A stretch of DNA of 64,000 bases from Methylothermaceae bacteria B42 (lineage in GTDB: Bacteria; Pseudomonadota; Gammaproteobacteria; Methylococcales; Methylothermaceae). Below, piece after piece: positions 26,901 to 35,243 of this stretch. Made by a program: the position numbers and the translations under genes. The notes beneath the pieces were generated by a model, which was not told where the DNA came from, made no database searches, and worked only from the letters and a program-made list of their open reading frames with translations. Each line of letters begins with the position of its first letter. Position 1 is the first letter of the stretch. The DNA is taken from assembly GCA_001566965.1 (NCBI GenBank), contig LSNW01000014.1, forward strand, positions 62,001 to 126,000, read 5' to 3'.

Positions 26901-27172
26901 CGTTGGCGTTGATACCAGTGCGCTCGGATTGGGAAAGCCGCCTCAAGCAGGCCCTTTTTCTCCGTTTTAAGGGGGCGAATGCGTCGTTGACACGGCACTT
27001 GATCTCCGGCGCCGAGGATGTAGGGATGGTTTGTACAAGCCCTGTATGTTTACAGAAATTCAGCCGTTTTCAGCGCCTTAGGCGTGAGCTGGAATCTCAT
27101 CCCCCTACAGATTTACTGCCTTTTGCAACTCTCAGCGCGGAAATGGAGGGGATGGTGGAAGCCTTGGCTTGA
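23903..27172 (+). CDS. gdhB: NAD-dependent glutamate dehydrogenase, short form
   Basis: A 1,089-residue enzyme of the large NAD-GDH family, which converts glutamate to 2-oxoglutarate and ammonia. Core motifs are present: GGIRWSDRQDDFRTEV near residue 312, VPQGAKGGFIVK with the catalytic lysine near 350, GIGSMDGDVFGNG in the nucleotide-binding domain near 474, and VVAEGANLGFTQYGR near 625. The classical bacterial enzymes have about 1,600 residues with N-terminal ACT-like regulatory domains. Here about 500 residues are missing from the N-terminus, so allosteric control may differ. The start is a GTG four bases after the upstream stop, with no ATG nearby and no obvious ribosome site of its own, hence probable coupling to the anti-sigma gene. 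Confidence 0.88.
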   Translation: MDSWDKKLLALVDNGFTSELIQVLPLSYKQATSPRQAVKDIAYLEALRHSNDVVVDFSFEDDTHPPCLRFYTTRFTYLDTWLPPINHLGLRVVDQSFFRIPFPESEVFLRCFHVEPAKTMDRRALKRRRAEIIALLTAVFSGRVEDDQLNGLILSASLSWRLVNMLRGYRNYFFQLGSTYSSTRFHNAFLDYPQVAKLLCDYFETRFDPSLPWTTLEKREEEGLFPLRQALQKALEPVVDMHADRILRTVFNLIDATVRTNFYCPEAEDRLAFKLSGLGVIEMPAPMAKYEVYVHSTEMEAVHLRGGKVARGGIRWSDRQDDFRTEVWELMRTQMLKNALIVPQGAKGGFIVKDKKPQPSQIKTAYVNFMRALLEVTDNLKEGQLVRPPHVVSYDGDDPYLVVAADRGTARFSDIANRISVEYEYWLKDAFASGGSRGYDHKKLGITAKGAWECARRHFYELGRNLEEETITVIGIGSMDGDVFGNGMLLSKQIKLLAAFSGRAIFIDPNPDPKIAYQERLRLFQSGASWDQYNPELISEGGGVYPRQAKSIPLSTQVRRWLGVRHKVLDSETLIRHILMAEADLMWLGGIGTYVKASWEKHHEVGDPANDAVRVDANQLQVKVVAEGANLGFTQYGRVEYASLGGKINMDAIDNSAGVDLSDHEVNLKILLYSLQEKQELGDKTPYYWLSRVCGDVVNKVLGHNASQSLCISIDLLRCRRDSAPFLDLADRLENAGLLKRALESFPGSEQVIARSDQSLTRPELAVLLSLTKLQLKQALLVRPTFLRQNFLQGYLRDYFPAELSKQFGSSITQHPLAAEITATALSNHILDRAGATFLGRIEEVSSPLIEHAVALYLTFDGVLGTALLRQNLLDRAGVFPCDRLYSLLLRIEDALALCLSWFLNRGRSLMPKPEIIQRCQNFLQAYGHRFVTEDTLEIGQLQSEGLEDEDARRLVLMKQLYDFPVLVDLAINNPMDFTEIAQTYFTVAEFLGLSSILESLALIPVRSDWESRLKQALFLRFKGANASLTRHLISGAEDVGMVCTSPVCLQKFSRFQRLRRELESHPPTDLLPFATLSAEMEGMVEALA

Positions 27173-27246
27173 GCAGTTATTTTTCCACTAGAAGAAGATG
27201 CTAAGATAAAGTTTTAATCACTAGAAAAACAGGGGAGGATCTTGCC

Positions 27247-27720
27247 ATGTCGGATAATAAAGCTGAAGCAATACTTGAAAAAATGGAAAAATGGTTTCAA
27301 GCGATAGGGGTTGATACCCGCGCCTGGAACGCTCGATTTGACCACTTCGCCCGTATTGCATCGAGGCTTGCAGGTCGCCCCATCGCGTTTAATATTGCTA
27401 TCGCCATTATCCTTTTGTGGATGCTCAGCGGCCCTGTTTTCGGCTTCAGTGATACCTGGCAGTTGATTATCAATACCGCCACCACCATTGTGACCTTTTT
27501 GATGGTATTTATCATCCAACACACCCAAAACCGCGACACCGACGCCATCCAGATTAAACTCGACGAACTCATCCGCGCTGTGGACAATGCGGAGAATATG
27601 CTGCTGGACCTGGAAGAAATGGAAGAAAAAGAACTGGACATCCTCCGCAAGCGGTATTTGGAACTGGCGCGTAAGGCGCGGGAGGAATTAGAAAGGCGGG
27701 AGGATAAATCTACTCAGTAG
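27247..27720 (+). CDS. Low-affinity iron permease family protein
   Basis: A 157-residue membrane protein with two transmembrane segments (about residues 47-67 and 76-97) joined by a short loop, then a long charged coiled-coil C-terminus (DLEEMEEKELDILRK). The FIIQHTQNRD sequence after the second segment is a hallmark of the low-affinity iron permease family related to yeast Fet4. Bacterial members are only predicted to carry iron, and their size argues for an oligomeric or accessory role. A strong GGGGAGG ribosome site precedes the ATG. The gene stands alone between gdhB and the prsT region. Confidence 0.85.
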   Translation: MSDNKAEAILEKMEKWFQAIGVDTRAWNARFDHFARIASRLAGRPIAFNIAIAIILLWMLSGPVFGFSDTWQLIINTATTIVTFLMVFIIQHTQNRDTDAIQIKLDELIRAVDNAENMLLDLEEMEEKELDILRKRYLELARKAREELERREDKSTQ

Positions 27721-27984
27721 CTTTCAAAAATCTGAGCCCCTCTATAATTTGTTCAAATAAATAAGGAAGTTACTATATGAAGTTACTATATTGTTTATTT
27801 TAAATATTGATATATACCCTAGGTTGGGATTTTTATTCCATGGCATTCCGTGAATATATGTAGATACACTTCAGATTTATTCAGGAATTTTGTCTTCGGT
27901 CACAACTATTACTATATCATTTTAATTTGATTTATTCCTTGATGCGGGGATTTTGTTCGAGTTTTAAATACAGATGAGGTCTTT
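27721..27984. other. AT-rich leader region upstream of prsT
   Basis: A 264-base non-coding stretch that is clearly more AT-rich than its surroundings. It contains the tandem 13-base repeat described separately and should hold the promoter of the prsT operon. I checked every GG-N10-GC combination on the plus strand and found none with a TTGC box, so prsT does not seem to share the sigma-54 promoter type of the downstream PEP-CTERM gene. No clear -35/-10 pair could be assigned. Confidence 0.5.
27766..27791 (+). repeat. Tandem 13-base repeat upstream of prsT
   Basis: GAAGTTACTATAT occurs twice without a gap (27766-27778 and 27779-27791), and the inner nine bases TTACTATAT occur a third time at 27909-27917. 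Such closely spaced direct repeats are typical of activator or repressor binding sites. They lie about 75-220 bases before the prsT start codon. The sequence resembles no site that I can name. Confidence 0.55.
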
Positions 27985-30765
27985 ATGCCTGATTATTCTT
28001 TGTGGTTTCGTCATTTCTTTTTCATTCTACTAGTAACATTTGCTTTTTATGGGTGCGCTCCGGAGTTGACTGAAGCAGAACATGTTTCCAGAGCAAAAGA
28101 ATTTCAGGAAAAAGGCGATTTTAGAGCTGCAATCATCGAACTCAAAAGCGCTCTTAAAAAGAATCCCCGCAACCAAGAAACCAGAACCCTGCTAGGAGAA
28201 TTATATGTAAAAGTTGGAAACGGACCATCGGCAGAAAAAGAGCTTCGGCGCGCAATTAACCTTGGCGTTAGCAAGGAGGCTCTGATGTCCCCTCTTGCTA
28301 AAGCGCTTGCTATGCAAAACAAATATCAGGAAATATTGAATGAAATAAATATTCCCCAAAGTTTGTCGTCGGTGCAGCAGGCTGAGCTTTATGCTTACCG
28401 GGGTGATGCTTGGCTTGGGCTGGGTAAAAGGGAAAAAGCTGAGGCAGCGTATAAACAGGCGTTAAATCTCGACCCCCAGTCACCACTTGCTAAATTGGGG
28501 ATTGCTCGCATAGCCATGGGCGATAAAAAAATCTCTGAAGCAGCAAGGCTTGTGGAAGAGGCGCTGTCTTTCAATCCTGAATTAGGACGTGCGTGGCGTT
28601 TCAAGGCAAAAATTCTTGAAGCCCAGAGAAAACTAAAAGGGGCAGAAGAAGCTTATACAAAAGCTATTCAGTTCAACCCTATCAATATTCCGGATTTGGC
28701 TAGCCGGGCGCTCCTTCGTATAGAAATGGGCAGGTTAGAGGAAGCCGCCAAAGATATTCAGGTTGTGAAGAAAAAAGCGCCAAAATATTTTTTAGGCTAT
28801 TTTTCCGCGGGTTTGCTTGCGCTCAAGCAGCAGCGATTTGATGATGCCCTTTCCGAACTCGAACAAGCCCGGAAATTAAATGAACGTTATCCTCAAACCC
28901 ACTATTTTCAGGGCTTGACTTTTTTGTTGAAAGGTCAGCAGTTGCAGACGGAAGCTGCGATTAGGCGTTATTTAAGCCTGGTTCCAGGTTCGGTCAAGGG
29001 ACACCAAGTTTTAGCTTGGGTACAGTACAAGATGAAACACTATGATGCGGCTAAAAACACTTTAGCGCCGGTGGTGGAAGCCTTGCCAAAAGATTTGTTT
29101 TCGCGCATGTTGATGAGCCGGATTGAGTTTGCTCTTGGTAATCATCAAAAGGCAATAGAGCACATGCAAGCCTTGCTGGAACTGAATCCGGATTCTCCGG
29201 GATTATACGCCCAACTTGGCATGGGGTTGGGTTCGATTGGTAAACTGGAAGAAGGCGAAAAGGCGCTAAAAAAATCACTGGAGATTAATCCCGATTTTCT
29301 TCCTGCCAGAGTCCAACTAACTATGCTGTATTTGCGCAATAAACGCTTTGATGAAGCCCGCAAGGAAATCTCAATAATTCAAGAAAAACTACCAGATTCC
29401 GTTCTTGGGTTGGGGTTACTTGGGTTGCTACAAGTAAAACAAGGGCATATTGAGGAAGCAGAAAATACTTTTGAACAAGCCCTGGCGTTGGAACCGGGCA
29501 ACCCTGCCATTGCCCATAATCTTGCGCAGTTGGCCGCTGATAGGAATGACTTTAAAAAAGCGCGTGAACTTTATAAACAAGTGCTAAAGCATCATCCTGA
29601 TAATCTTAATGCTGCCATGCATTTGGTGATGCTGGATGCTATGGAGGGCAAGGCAAAAAGTGCTATTACTCATCTTGAGGAAATTGTGCAAAAACATCCT
29701 GATGTGCTTGCGCCAAGGTTGTCATTAGCGCGAACCTACATCCAAATGAATGAATTTGGCCGTGCCCAATCTTTGCTGGAAAAAATTCGTCCACTCTATC
29801 CAGATTCTGTCCCACTCTTGATGGTGTTGTTGGAAGCGCAAATAGAAGAAGGCCAAATTGGCCGAGCACAAGATACCGCAAAAAAATTAAGAGATTTGGC
29901 GCCGAATTCCCCCTTATCACATTTTTTTCTCGCCCAGGTTTTTATGAAATCAGGTGATTTTGCCCGAGCACAAATGCATCTGGAAAAGGCTGTCTTGCTC
30001 GATAAGAAATTTTTGCCGGCACATTTGGCCTTGGTGAAATTGGAGATCAAGAAAGGTGATCTAAAAAACGCCCAGGCGATTTTGACGAAAATCAAAAAAA
30101 GTTATCCTGAAAATCCCAAGGTTTTATCCCTCCAAGCCGAATTGGCAATGCGCCAGAATGAACCGCAAAAAGCGATTAAACTCTACCAGCGGGCATTGGC
30201 AAAAAAACCGGATTCGGAAACGGCCGTCGCATTATCCCGTGCCTACTGGAGAGTGGGAAAACAGGAGAAAGCAGAAGAAACGTTGGATGATTGGTTAAAA
30301 AAGTATCCCCAGGATCTCAAAGTAGCCTATATGCGTTCGGTGCTTTATCGTACCATGGGCGAGGATAAGCGGGCGATTAAGCAGTTGGAGGAAATTCTGC
30401 AAAAAAATCCAAAGCAAGCAGATGTGCTGAATGACCTTGCCTGGATGCTTCGGAATCAGGATCCGGATAAAGCTTTACAATACGTAGAAAAAGCGGTGGA
30501 AATAGATCCCAATGCAGGGATGATCTCCGATACCTTGGCAATGGTATTGTTGGCGCGTGGCGAACGTGGTCGGGCATTGACTGTTATGCAACCTGTCGCG
30601 GAGAAGTTTAATTTCCCTTCCGTGCAGTATCACTGGGCCAAAATTCTTGTTGCCAACCGCCGGAGACAAGAAGCCATCAAAGTTCTGGAAAAGCTATTGA
30701 ACAATCGGGCTTCTTTTCCAGAGCGGGAAGAAGCTCAAAACCTTCTGGCTGATCTCAGAAATTAA
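27985..30765 (+). CDS. prsT: PEP-CTERM system TPR-repeat lipoprotein PrsT
   Basis: A 926-residue lipoprotein (lipobox FYGC, Cys24) made almost entirely of tetratricopeptide repeats; more than 20 units of the A-x-G-x-Y/F-x-A type follow one another. It matches PrsT, the TPR protein typical of XrtA exosortase/PEP-CTERM loci, in length and in its N-terminal AEHVSRAKEFQEKGDFRAA pattern. It is likely anchored to a membrane, facing the periplasm, where it may scaffold polysaccharide or PEP-CTERM protein assembly. A GAGG ribosome site precedes the ATG. The transporter gene follows after only 3 bases, so it is the first gene of a four-gene operon. Confidence 0.9.
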   Translation: MPDYSLWFRHFFFILLVTFAFYGCAPELTEAEHVSRAKEFQEKGDFRAAIIELKSALKKNPRNQETRTLLGELYVKVGNGPSAEKELRRAINLGVSKEALMSPLAKALAMQNKYQEILNEINIPQSLSSVQQAELYAYRGDAWLGLGKREKAEAAYKQALNLDPQSPLAKLGIARIAMGDKKISEAARLVEEALSFNPELGRAWRFKAKILEAQRKLKGAEEAYTKAIQFNPINIPDLASRALLRIEMGRLEEAAKDIQVVKKKAPKYFLGYFSAGLLALKQQRFDDALSELEQARKLNERYPQTHYFQGLTFLLKGQQLQTEAAIRRYLSLVPGSVKGHQVLAWVQYKMKHYDAAKNTLAPVVEALPKDLFSRMLMSRIEFALGNHQKAIEHMQALLELNPDSPGLYAQLGMGLGSIGKLEEGEKALKKSLEINPDFLPARVQLTMLYLRNKRFDEARKEISIIQEKLPDSVLGLGLLGLLQVKQGHIEEAENTFEQALALEPGNPAIAHNLAQLAADRNDFKKARELYKQVLKHHPDNLNAAMHLVMLDAMEGKAKSAITHLEEIVQKHPDVLAPRLSLARTYIQMNEFGRAQSLLEKIRPLYPDSVPLLMVLLEAQIEEGQIGRAQDTAKKLRDLAPNSPLSHFFLAQVFMKSGDFARAQMHLEKAVLLDKKFLPAHLALVKLEIKKGDLKNAQAILTKIKKSYPENPKVLSLQAELAMRQNEPQKAIKLYQRALAKKPDSETAVALSRAYWRVGKQEKAEETLDDWLKKYPQDLKVAYMRSVLYRTMGEDKRAIKQLEEILQKNPKQADVLNDLAWMLRNQDPDKALQYVEKAVEIDPNAGMISDTLAMVLLARGERGRALTVMQPVAEKFNFPSVQYHWAKILVANRRRQEAIKVLEKLLNNRASFPEREEAQNLLADLRN

Positions 30766-30768
30766 TTC

Positions 30769-33108
30769 ATGACAATACGCTATCTAGAGTTTCTGCGGCG
30801 ATGGCGTTGGTGGTTGCTGGCTGTACTCATGTTGGTAACCGCCATTTTGATAAGCGGCATTAGGTTTTTGGACTTTACTGCGGATTACCGGGTATTTTTC
30901 ACTCAGAATGACCCCTATCTGAAGCGCCTAAATACCATTCACGAAACTTATACCAAGGATGATACGGTGATGTTCATCCTCTCGCCCAAATCCGGCAATG
31001 TATTTAATTCCGAAGTCTTGGAAGCGATTGAATGGTTGACGGATCAAGCCTGGTACATACCTTATGTTCAGCGAGTGGATTCCCTGAAAAATTTTCAGTA
31101 CACCTTGGGCAGGCAGGATGAGTTAATTGTCCGTGATTTGTATGCTTCTGCTGGTAAGTTATCACGGGAAGATATTGAAGAAATCCGCAAGATTGCCTTG
31201 AAAGAACCCTTATTGGTGCGCCGGGTGATTTCCAAGGATGCTAAGGTTACTGGTCTTCATGTGACTGTCAGGCTGCCGGGGGTTGACGAGCATACCGAAA
31301 TCCCCTCTGTCGTTAAATACGTTCGCCAGCTTGCCCAAAAATTCCGGCAGCGTTATCCCAAAATTGAGGTGCGGCTTAGTGGTGGCGTTTTGATGAGCAA
31401 CGCATTCCCCGAAGCCTCGCAGCAAGACATGGCCACTCTATTCCCTCTTATGTTTACCCTGGTATTTATTGTGTTATGGGTATTACTGGGATCTTTGATG
31501 GCGGCGGTTTGGGCTTATATGGTATTGCTGCTTGCCATTGGTGCCACCATGGGATTAGCGGGCTGGATGGGTTTTGAAATTTCCCCGCCCTCGGCGGCTG
31601 CACCCAATATTATTTTGACAGTATCGGTCGCCGATTGTGTTCACTTGTTAGTGACGTTTCTTTTGGTTCTTAAGCAGGGCTGGCTAAGTGCTTTAGGTTG
31701 GCGTCAGCTGCAATTCCAAGCGCTTGCGCAATCCTTGCGTGTAAACTATCAACCTATATTTCTGACCAGCCTGACCACCGTTCTGGGTTTTTTGACGCTC
31801 AATTTTAGCGATTCTCCGCCTTTTAGGGATTTGGGCAATATTTCCGCCATGGGCGTGGGTTTTGCTTTTTTTTATACCATTGTGTTGTTGCCGCTGCTGG
31901 CGATAGTGGTACCGGTCAGGGTTTCTCTGCCCAGATACAAAGGCTCACCGGGAATATCGTGGTTGGCGGATTTTGTTATCAAATACCGCCTCCCGCTTTT
32001 GCTCGGCATGCCGGTTTTGGTGATCGGGTTGTCCAGCTTTGCCTTTAAAAATCAGCTCAACGATGATCTGATCAAATATTTCTCGCCTAATGTCCAGTTC
32101 CGGTCCGATACCGAATATGCCACTAAACACTTGACCGGTATGTATATTATGGAATACTCCCTCCCGGCGCCACCTGGCAGCACAATCACCGATCCGGAAT
32201 ATCTTGACGCCCTGGACCGTTTTGCCCAATGGTACCGCGACCGGCCGGAAACCCTGCATGTCTATTCCATCGCCGATATTATCAAACGTCTGAATATGAA
32301 TATGCATGGCAATGAGCGTGCTTGGTACAAGATTCCCCAGAGTAAGGATCTGGCGGCGCAATATTTGTTGCTCTATGAGATGTCTTTGCCCGAAGGGCTG
32401 GAGCTCAATGACCGTATCAACGTGAATAAGTCCGCTTCGCGCATGACGATTACCCTGAAGAATCTCTCCAGCGACGAAATGCTGGCCCTTGAGCAAGACG
32501 CTGACCAATGGTTGCGGGAAAACGCCCCCGCTTATATGCATGTAGGTGCCGCAGGCACTATTATGTTCGCCCATATTGGCCGCAGTAATATTCGTGGCAT
32601 GTTGATTGGCACCATGGTTGCGTTTGCGGTGATTTCACTGACTTTAATCCTTGCCTTTCGCTCTGTTTTTTGGGGGTTGCTCAGTTTGGTGCCCAACCTG
32701 GTGCCGGCATGGATGGCGTTTGGCTTATGGGGGGTCATGCACGGTCAAGTAAGTATGGGGCTTTCGGTCGTCGCGGCGATGACCATGGGAATCGTGGTGG
32801 ATGATACGGTACATTTTCTCAGCAAGTATCTCCATGCTCGCCGGCAATTGGCGTTGTCACCCATGGGTGCGGTTCATTACACCTTTGAACACGTAGGCAG
32901 CGCTATGCTAATTACTTCCATTGTGCTAGTGGCAGGATTTTTGGTGCTAACCTTGTCTGATTTTGCCATCAATGCCCAAATGGGACTGTTGGTTGCAATA
33001 ACCATCGGGTTTGCCCTGCTGACCGATTTCTTTTTAATGCCCCCGTTAATTTTGTGGGCGGAGCGAGGAGTACAAGATGATAAAAAGGCATACAGTTATC
33101 TGGCTTGA
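30769..33108 (+). CDS. RND superfamily (MMPL-type) exporter
   Basis: A 779-residue inner-membrane protein with the two-half architecture of RND/MMPL exporters. Each half has one transmembrane helix, a large periplasmic domain and a block of five helices. Conserved acidic residues for proton coupling lie in TVSVADCVHLL (about residue 287) and GIVVDDTVHFL (about 675). The family includes HpnN, which transports hopanoids, and mycobacterial MmpL lipid exporters, so a lipid-like substrate is likely. It starts 3 bases after prsT and overlaps the LolA-like gene by 32 bases. MMPL plus LolA-like protein is a recurring pair for moving lipids or lipidated products towards the outer membrane. Confidence 0.88.
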   Translation: MTIRYLEFLRRWRWWLLAVLMLVTAILISGIRFLDFTADYRVFFTQNDPYLKRLNTIHETYTKDDTVMFILSPKSGNVFNSEVLEAIEWLTDQAWYIPYVQRVDSLKNFQYTLGRQDELIVRDLYASAGKLSREDIEEIRKIALKEPLLVRRVISKDAKVTGLHVTVRLPGVDEHTEIPSVVKYVRQLAQKFRQRYPKIEVRLSGGVLMSNAFPEASQQDMATLFPLMFTLVFIVLWVLLGSLMAAVWAYMVLLLAIGATMGLAGWMGFEISPPSAAAPNIILTVSVADCVHLLVTFLLVLKQGWLSALGWRQLQFQALAQSLRVNYQPIFLTSLTTVLGFLTLNFSDSPPFRDLGNISAMGVGFAFFYTIVLLPLLAIVVPVRVSLPRYKGSPGISWLADFVIKYRLPLLLGMPVLVIGLSSFAFKNQLNDDLIKYFSPNVQFRSDTEYATKHLTGMYIMEYSLPAPPGSTITDPEYLDALDRFAQWYRDRPETLHVYSIADIIKRLNMNMHGNERAWYKIPQSKDLAAQYLLLYEMSLPEGLELNDRINVNKSASRMTITLKNLSSDEMLALEQDADQWLRENAPAYMHVGAAGTIMFAHIGRSNIRGMLIGTMVAFAVISLTLILAFRSVFWGLLSLVPNLVPAWMAFGLWGVMHGQVSMGLSVVAAMTMGIVVDDTVHFLSKYLHARRQLALSPMGAVHYTFEHVGSAMLITSIVLVAGFLVLTLSDFAINAQMGLLVAITIGFALLTDFFLMPPLILWAERGVQDDKKAYSYLA

Positions 33109-33880
33109 AATACTGTTCCTGATTGCCTTAACCTGGCAGCCCAAGGCATGGGCGCTCAGCGCGGAGGAACGGGGTTTGGAAATCGCCAAGGAAGGTGAAC
33201 GCCGTGATGAAGGGTGGGGGAATTTCCGTGCCAGTTTGATCATGATATTGAAAAATCAGCGCGGAGAGACAAGCGTTCGTCGTATCCGTAGCATGACCTT
33301 GGAAGGAACCGATGATGGTGACAAGAGCCTGTTGATTTTCGACAGTCCTGCGGATGTCAAAGACACTAAGTTCCTTACCTTTTCTCACAAACACAGTGAC
33401 GATGATCAATGGTTGTATCTGCCGGCGCTCAAACGGGTGAAAAGGATTTCTTCTTCCAATAAAGGTGGTTCATTCATGGGCAGCGAATTCTCCTATGAAG
33501 ATATGACCGCGCCGGTATTGGAAAAATACGATTACAAATACCTGGGGGACGATAATTACAAAGGCCGGAAGGTTTTCCTCGTAGAGCGTTATCCAAAAGA
33601 TCCTCACTCCCTTTACAGTAAGCAAGTGACCTGGACGGACCAAGAACATTATATCCCATGGAAAATTGAATACTTCAACCGCCGGGGCAAGCATCTAAAA
33701 ACGCTGACATATCATAAATACAAGCGCTATCTCGGGCAATTCTGGCGGCCGGGCAAAATGCTGATGGTCAATCACCAAACCGGCAAGGCAACTGCGTTGG
33801 TTTGGAAGAAATACCGATTCAGGGATAAATCCATCAAAGAAAATTTGTTTAATCCGGCTGCGCTTCCCCGATTGCGATAA
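33077..33880 (+). CDS. Outer-membrane lipoprotein-sorting (LolA-like) protein
   Basis: A 267-residue periplasmic protein with an N-terminal signal peptide (hydrophobic core LEILFLIALT, cleavage near WALSAEE). The mature part fits the LolA-like family often encoded beside RND/MMPL exporters: MTLEGTDDGDKSLLIFDSPADVKDTKFL followed in two steps by DDDQWLYLPALKRVKRIS and the GSEFSYEDMT motif. Such proteins have a half-barrel with a hydrophobic groove that can hold acyl chains. A GGAG site 8 bases before the ATG supports the start inside the end of the transporter gene. Together with the exporter it probably carries a hydrophobic cargo through the periplasm. Confidence 0.85.
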   Translation: MIKRHTVIWLEILFLIALTWQPKAWALSAEERGLEIAKEGERRDEGWGNFRASLIMILKNQRGETSVRRIRSMTLEGTDDGDKSLLIFDSPADVKDTKFLTFSHKHSDDDQWLYLPALKRVKRISSSNKGGSFMGSEFSYEDMTAPVLEKYDYKYLGDDNYKGRKVFLVERYPKDPHSLYSKQVTWTDQEHYIPWKIEYFNRRGKHLKTLTYHKYKRYLGQFWRPGKMLMVNHQTGKATALVWKKYRFRDKSIKENLFNPAALPRLR

Positions 33881-33881
33881 T

Positions 33882-35057
33882 ATGGCCGGAAAACGTTTGT
33901 TGTTTTTTGCCGAGGCGGTTACCTTGGCTCACTTGGCCCGCCCGTTGGCATTAATTGAAAAACTATCTGAAACAGATTGCGAAATCCATTTGGCTTGTCC
34001 CACCAATAATTTTCGCCAGTTTCTGAAAGACTTTCCCTATCCTGTCCACGATCTCGATTCGATAACGCCAGCCAAGTTCCGGCGCATACTGGATTGGGGG
34101 TTGCCCCTTTTCAGCAAAGCGCGGCTAAGACAATACATCAAAACTGACCTTGGACTGATTGAGAAAATCCAGCCCGATGTTGTGATTGGGGATTTGCGAT
34201 TATCGTTGGTAATCAGTGCCCGGGTGGCGAAAATCCATTATATCAATATCACCAATGCCTATTGGCGCCCTGAATTCTGTCCGATACCCCCGCTGCCTTG
34301 CCTTAGGCCTTTTGCTTATGTACCTCATCAATGGGTGGAGCCAGTTTATAGGCGGCTGATTCCTTCGATATTTGCCAGCCATGCCAGGCCTTTCAATCAA
34401 TTACGGCGTCAATATGGTCTATTGGAATTAGGAGATGATGTCAGGAAAATTTACACTAACGGCGATACTGTACTGTATGCGGATGTTCCCGAAATGTATC
34501 CCGATCTTCCCATGCCGGAGAATCATCATTTTCTGGGTCCGCTTCTCTGGGCGCCGCCTGTGCCTGAACCTCCATGGTGGGGTGAGGTCCCCGACGACAA
34601 ACCAATAATCTATGTGGTTGCCGGTACCTCCGGTTCCGCCCAGGCATTTCAGAAGGTGCTGGACTATATGTCAAATCTGCCGGTTACAGTTATCGCGGCT
34701 TTGGGTCACAAGCAGGCCGGCGTTACCGGCAATCTTTTCCATGCGCCTTGGCTGGATGGTCTGAAAAGCGCGCAACGTGCGGATTTGATGATTTGTAACG
34801 GTGGGGTAATGGGATGTCACCAAGCTGCGGTGGCTGGGATACCGGTACTGGGAATTTGTGCCAATATGGATCAGTTTTTGAATATGAGGGCTGCAGAGCT
34901 TTTCGGAATAGGAAGAAGTCTAAGGCAGGATGAGGTTAGTGAAGGCCGTTTGGCAGTAGGGTTGGACAAACAAAAAAAAGAATTTCTTCAGATAACTGAA
35001 ACCAACCTCTCTGGCAATGTGTTACTTGAAGTCATTGAGAGTAAAAAGACACCGTAG
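33882..35057 (+). CDS. GT-B glycosyltransferase (UGT/MurG-like)
   Basis: A 391-residue cytoplasmic or membrane-associated glycosyltransferase. The N-terminal half starts LLFFAEAVTLAHLARPLALIE, the glycan-acceptor side of UGT-type GT-B enzymes. The C-terminal half has YVVAGTSGSAQ and the donor-binding region MICNGGVMGCHQAAVAGIPVL, equivalent to the HGG/NGG loop of the family. It begins one base after the LolA-like stop. UGT-like enzymes usually sugar-modify lipids or small hydrophobic molecules, which fits an operon with an MMPL exporter. The exact donor and acceptor are unknown. Confidence 0.82.
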   Translation: MAGKRLLFFAEAVTLAHLARPLALIEKLSETDCEIHLACPTNNFRQFLKDFPYPVHDLDSITPAKFRRILDWGLPLFSKARLRQYIKTDLGLIEKIQPDVVIGDLRLSLVISARVAKIHYINITNAYWRPEFCPIPPLPCLRPFAYVPHQWVEPVYRRLIPSIFASHARPFNQLRRQYGLLELGDDVRKIYTNGDTVLYADVPEMYPDLPMPENHHFLGPLLWAPPVPEPPWWGEVPDDKPIIYVVAGTSGSAQAFQKVLDYMSNLPVTVIAALGHKQAGVTGNLFHAPWLDGLKSAQRADLMICNGGVMGCHQAAVAGIPVLGICANMDQFLNMRAAELFGIGRSLRQDEVSEGRLAVGLDKQKKEFLQITETNLSGNVLLEVIESKKTP

Positions 35058-35082
35058 GATTAAAAATGTCAGCAAATTTTAC

Positions 35083-35129
35083 AGATATGGCCAGATATCT
35101 AATTGACAAAAGAACCATATCTCTAAGAT
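35083..35129. promoter_or_regulatory. Dyad sites upstream of the PEP-CTERM sigma-54 promoter
   Basis: AGATAT at 35083-35088 is mirrored by ATATCT at 35095-35100, and a shorter dyad ATCT-N3-AGAT lies at 35119-35129. The first is centred about 90 bases before the predicted transcription start, the usual distance for enhancer-binding activators of sigma-54. In PEP-CTERM systems the activator would be PrsR, whose gene is not in this window. The match is structural only; no PrsR consensus was available to me. Confidence 0.35.
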
Positions 35130-35154
35130 TATGTTTTTCCAATAAATTATATCA

Positions 35155-35171
35155 GCGGCACGAGTTTTGCT
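35155..35171 (+). promoter_or_regulatory. Sigma-54 promoter of the PEP-CTERM gene
   Basis: The sequence CGGCACGAGTTTTGC (35156-35170) fits the RpoN consensus TGGCACG-N4-TTGCA with a single change in the first base; GG (35157-35158) and GC (35169-35170) are exactly 10 bases apart. Transcription should start near 35182, about 60 bases before the ATG at 35244. PEP-CTERM genes in Zoogloea and related bacteria depend on RpoN with PrsK/PrsR, so the finding agrees with known regulation. Confidence 0.75.
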
Positions 35172-35243
35172 TTAATTGTTCTGAAACTGAGTGGTTTCCT
35201 TATTACACTTTATTTGAGTACATTTATTTAAGGAGTAGATGGT

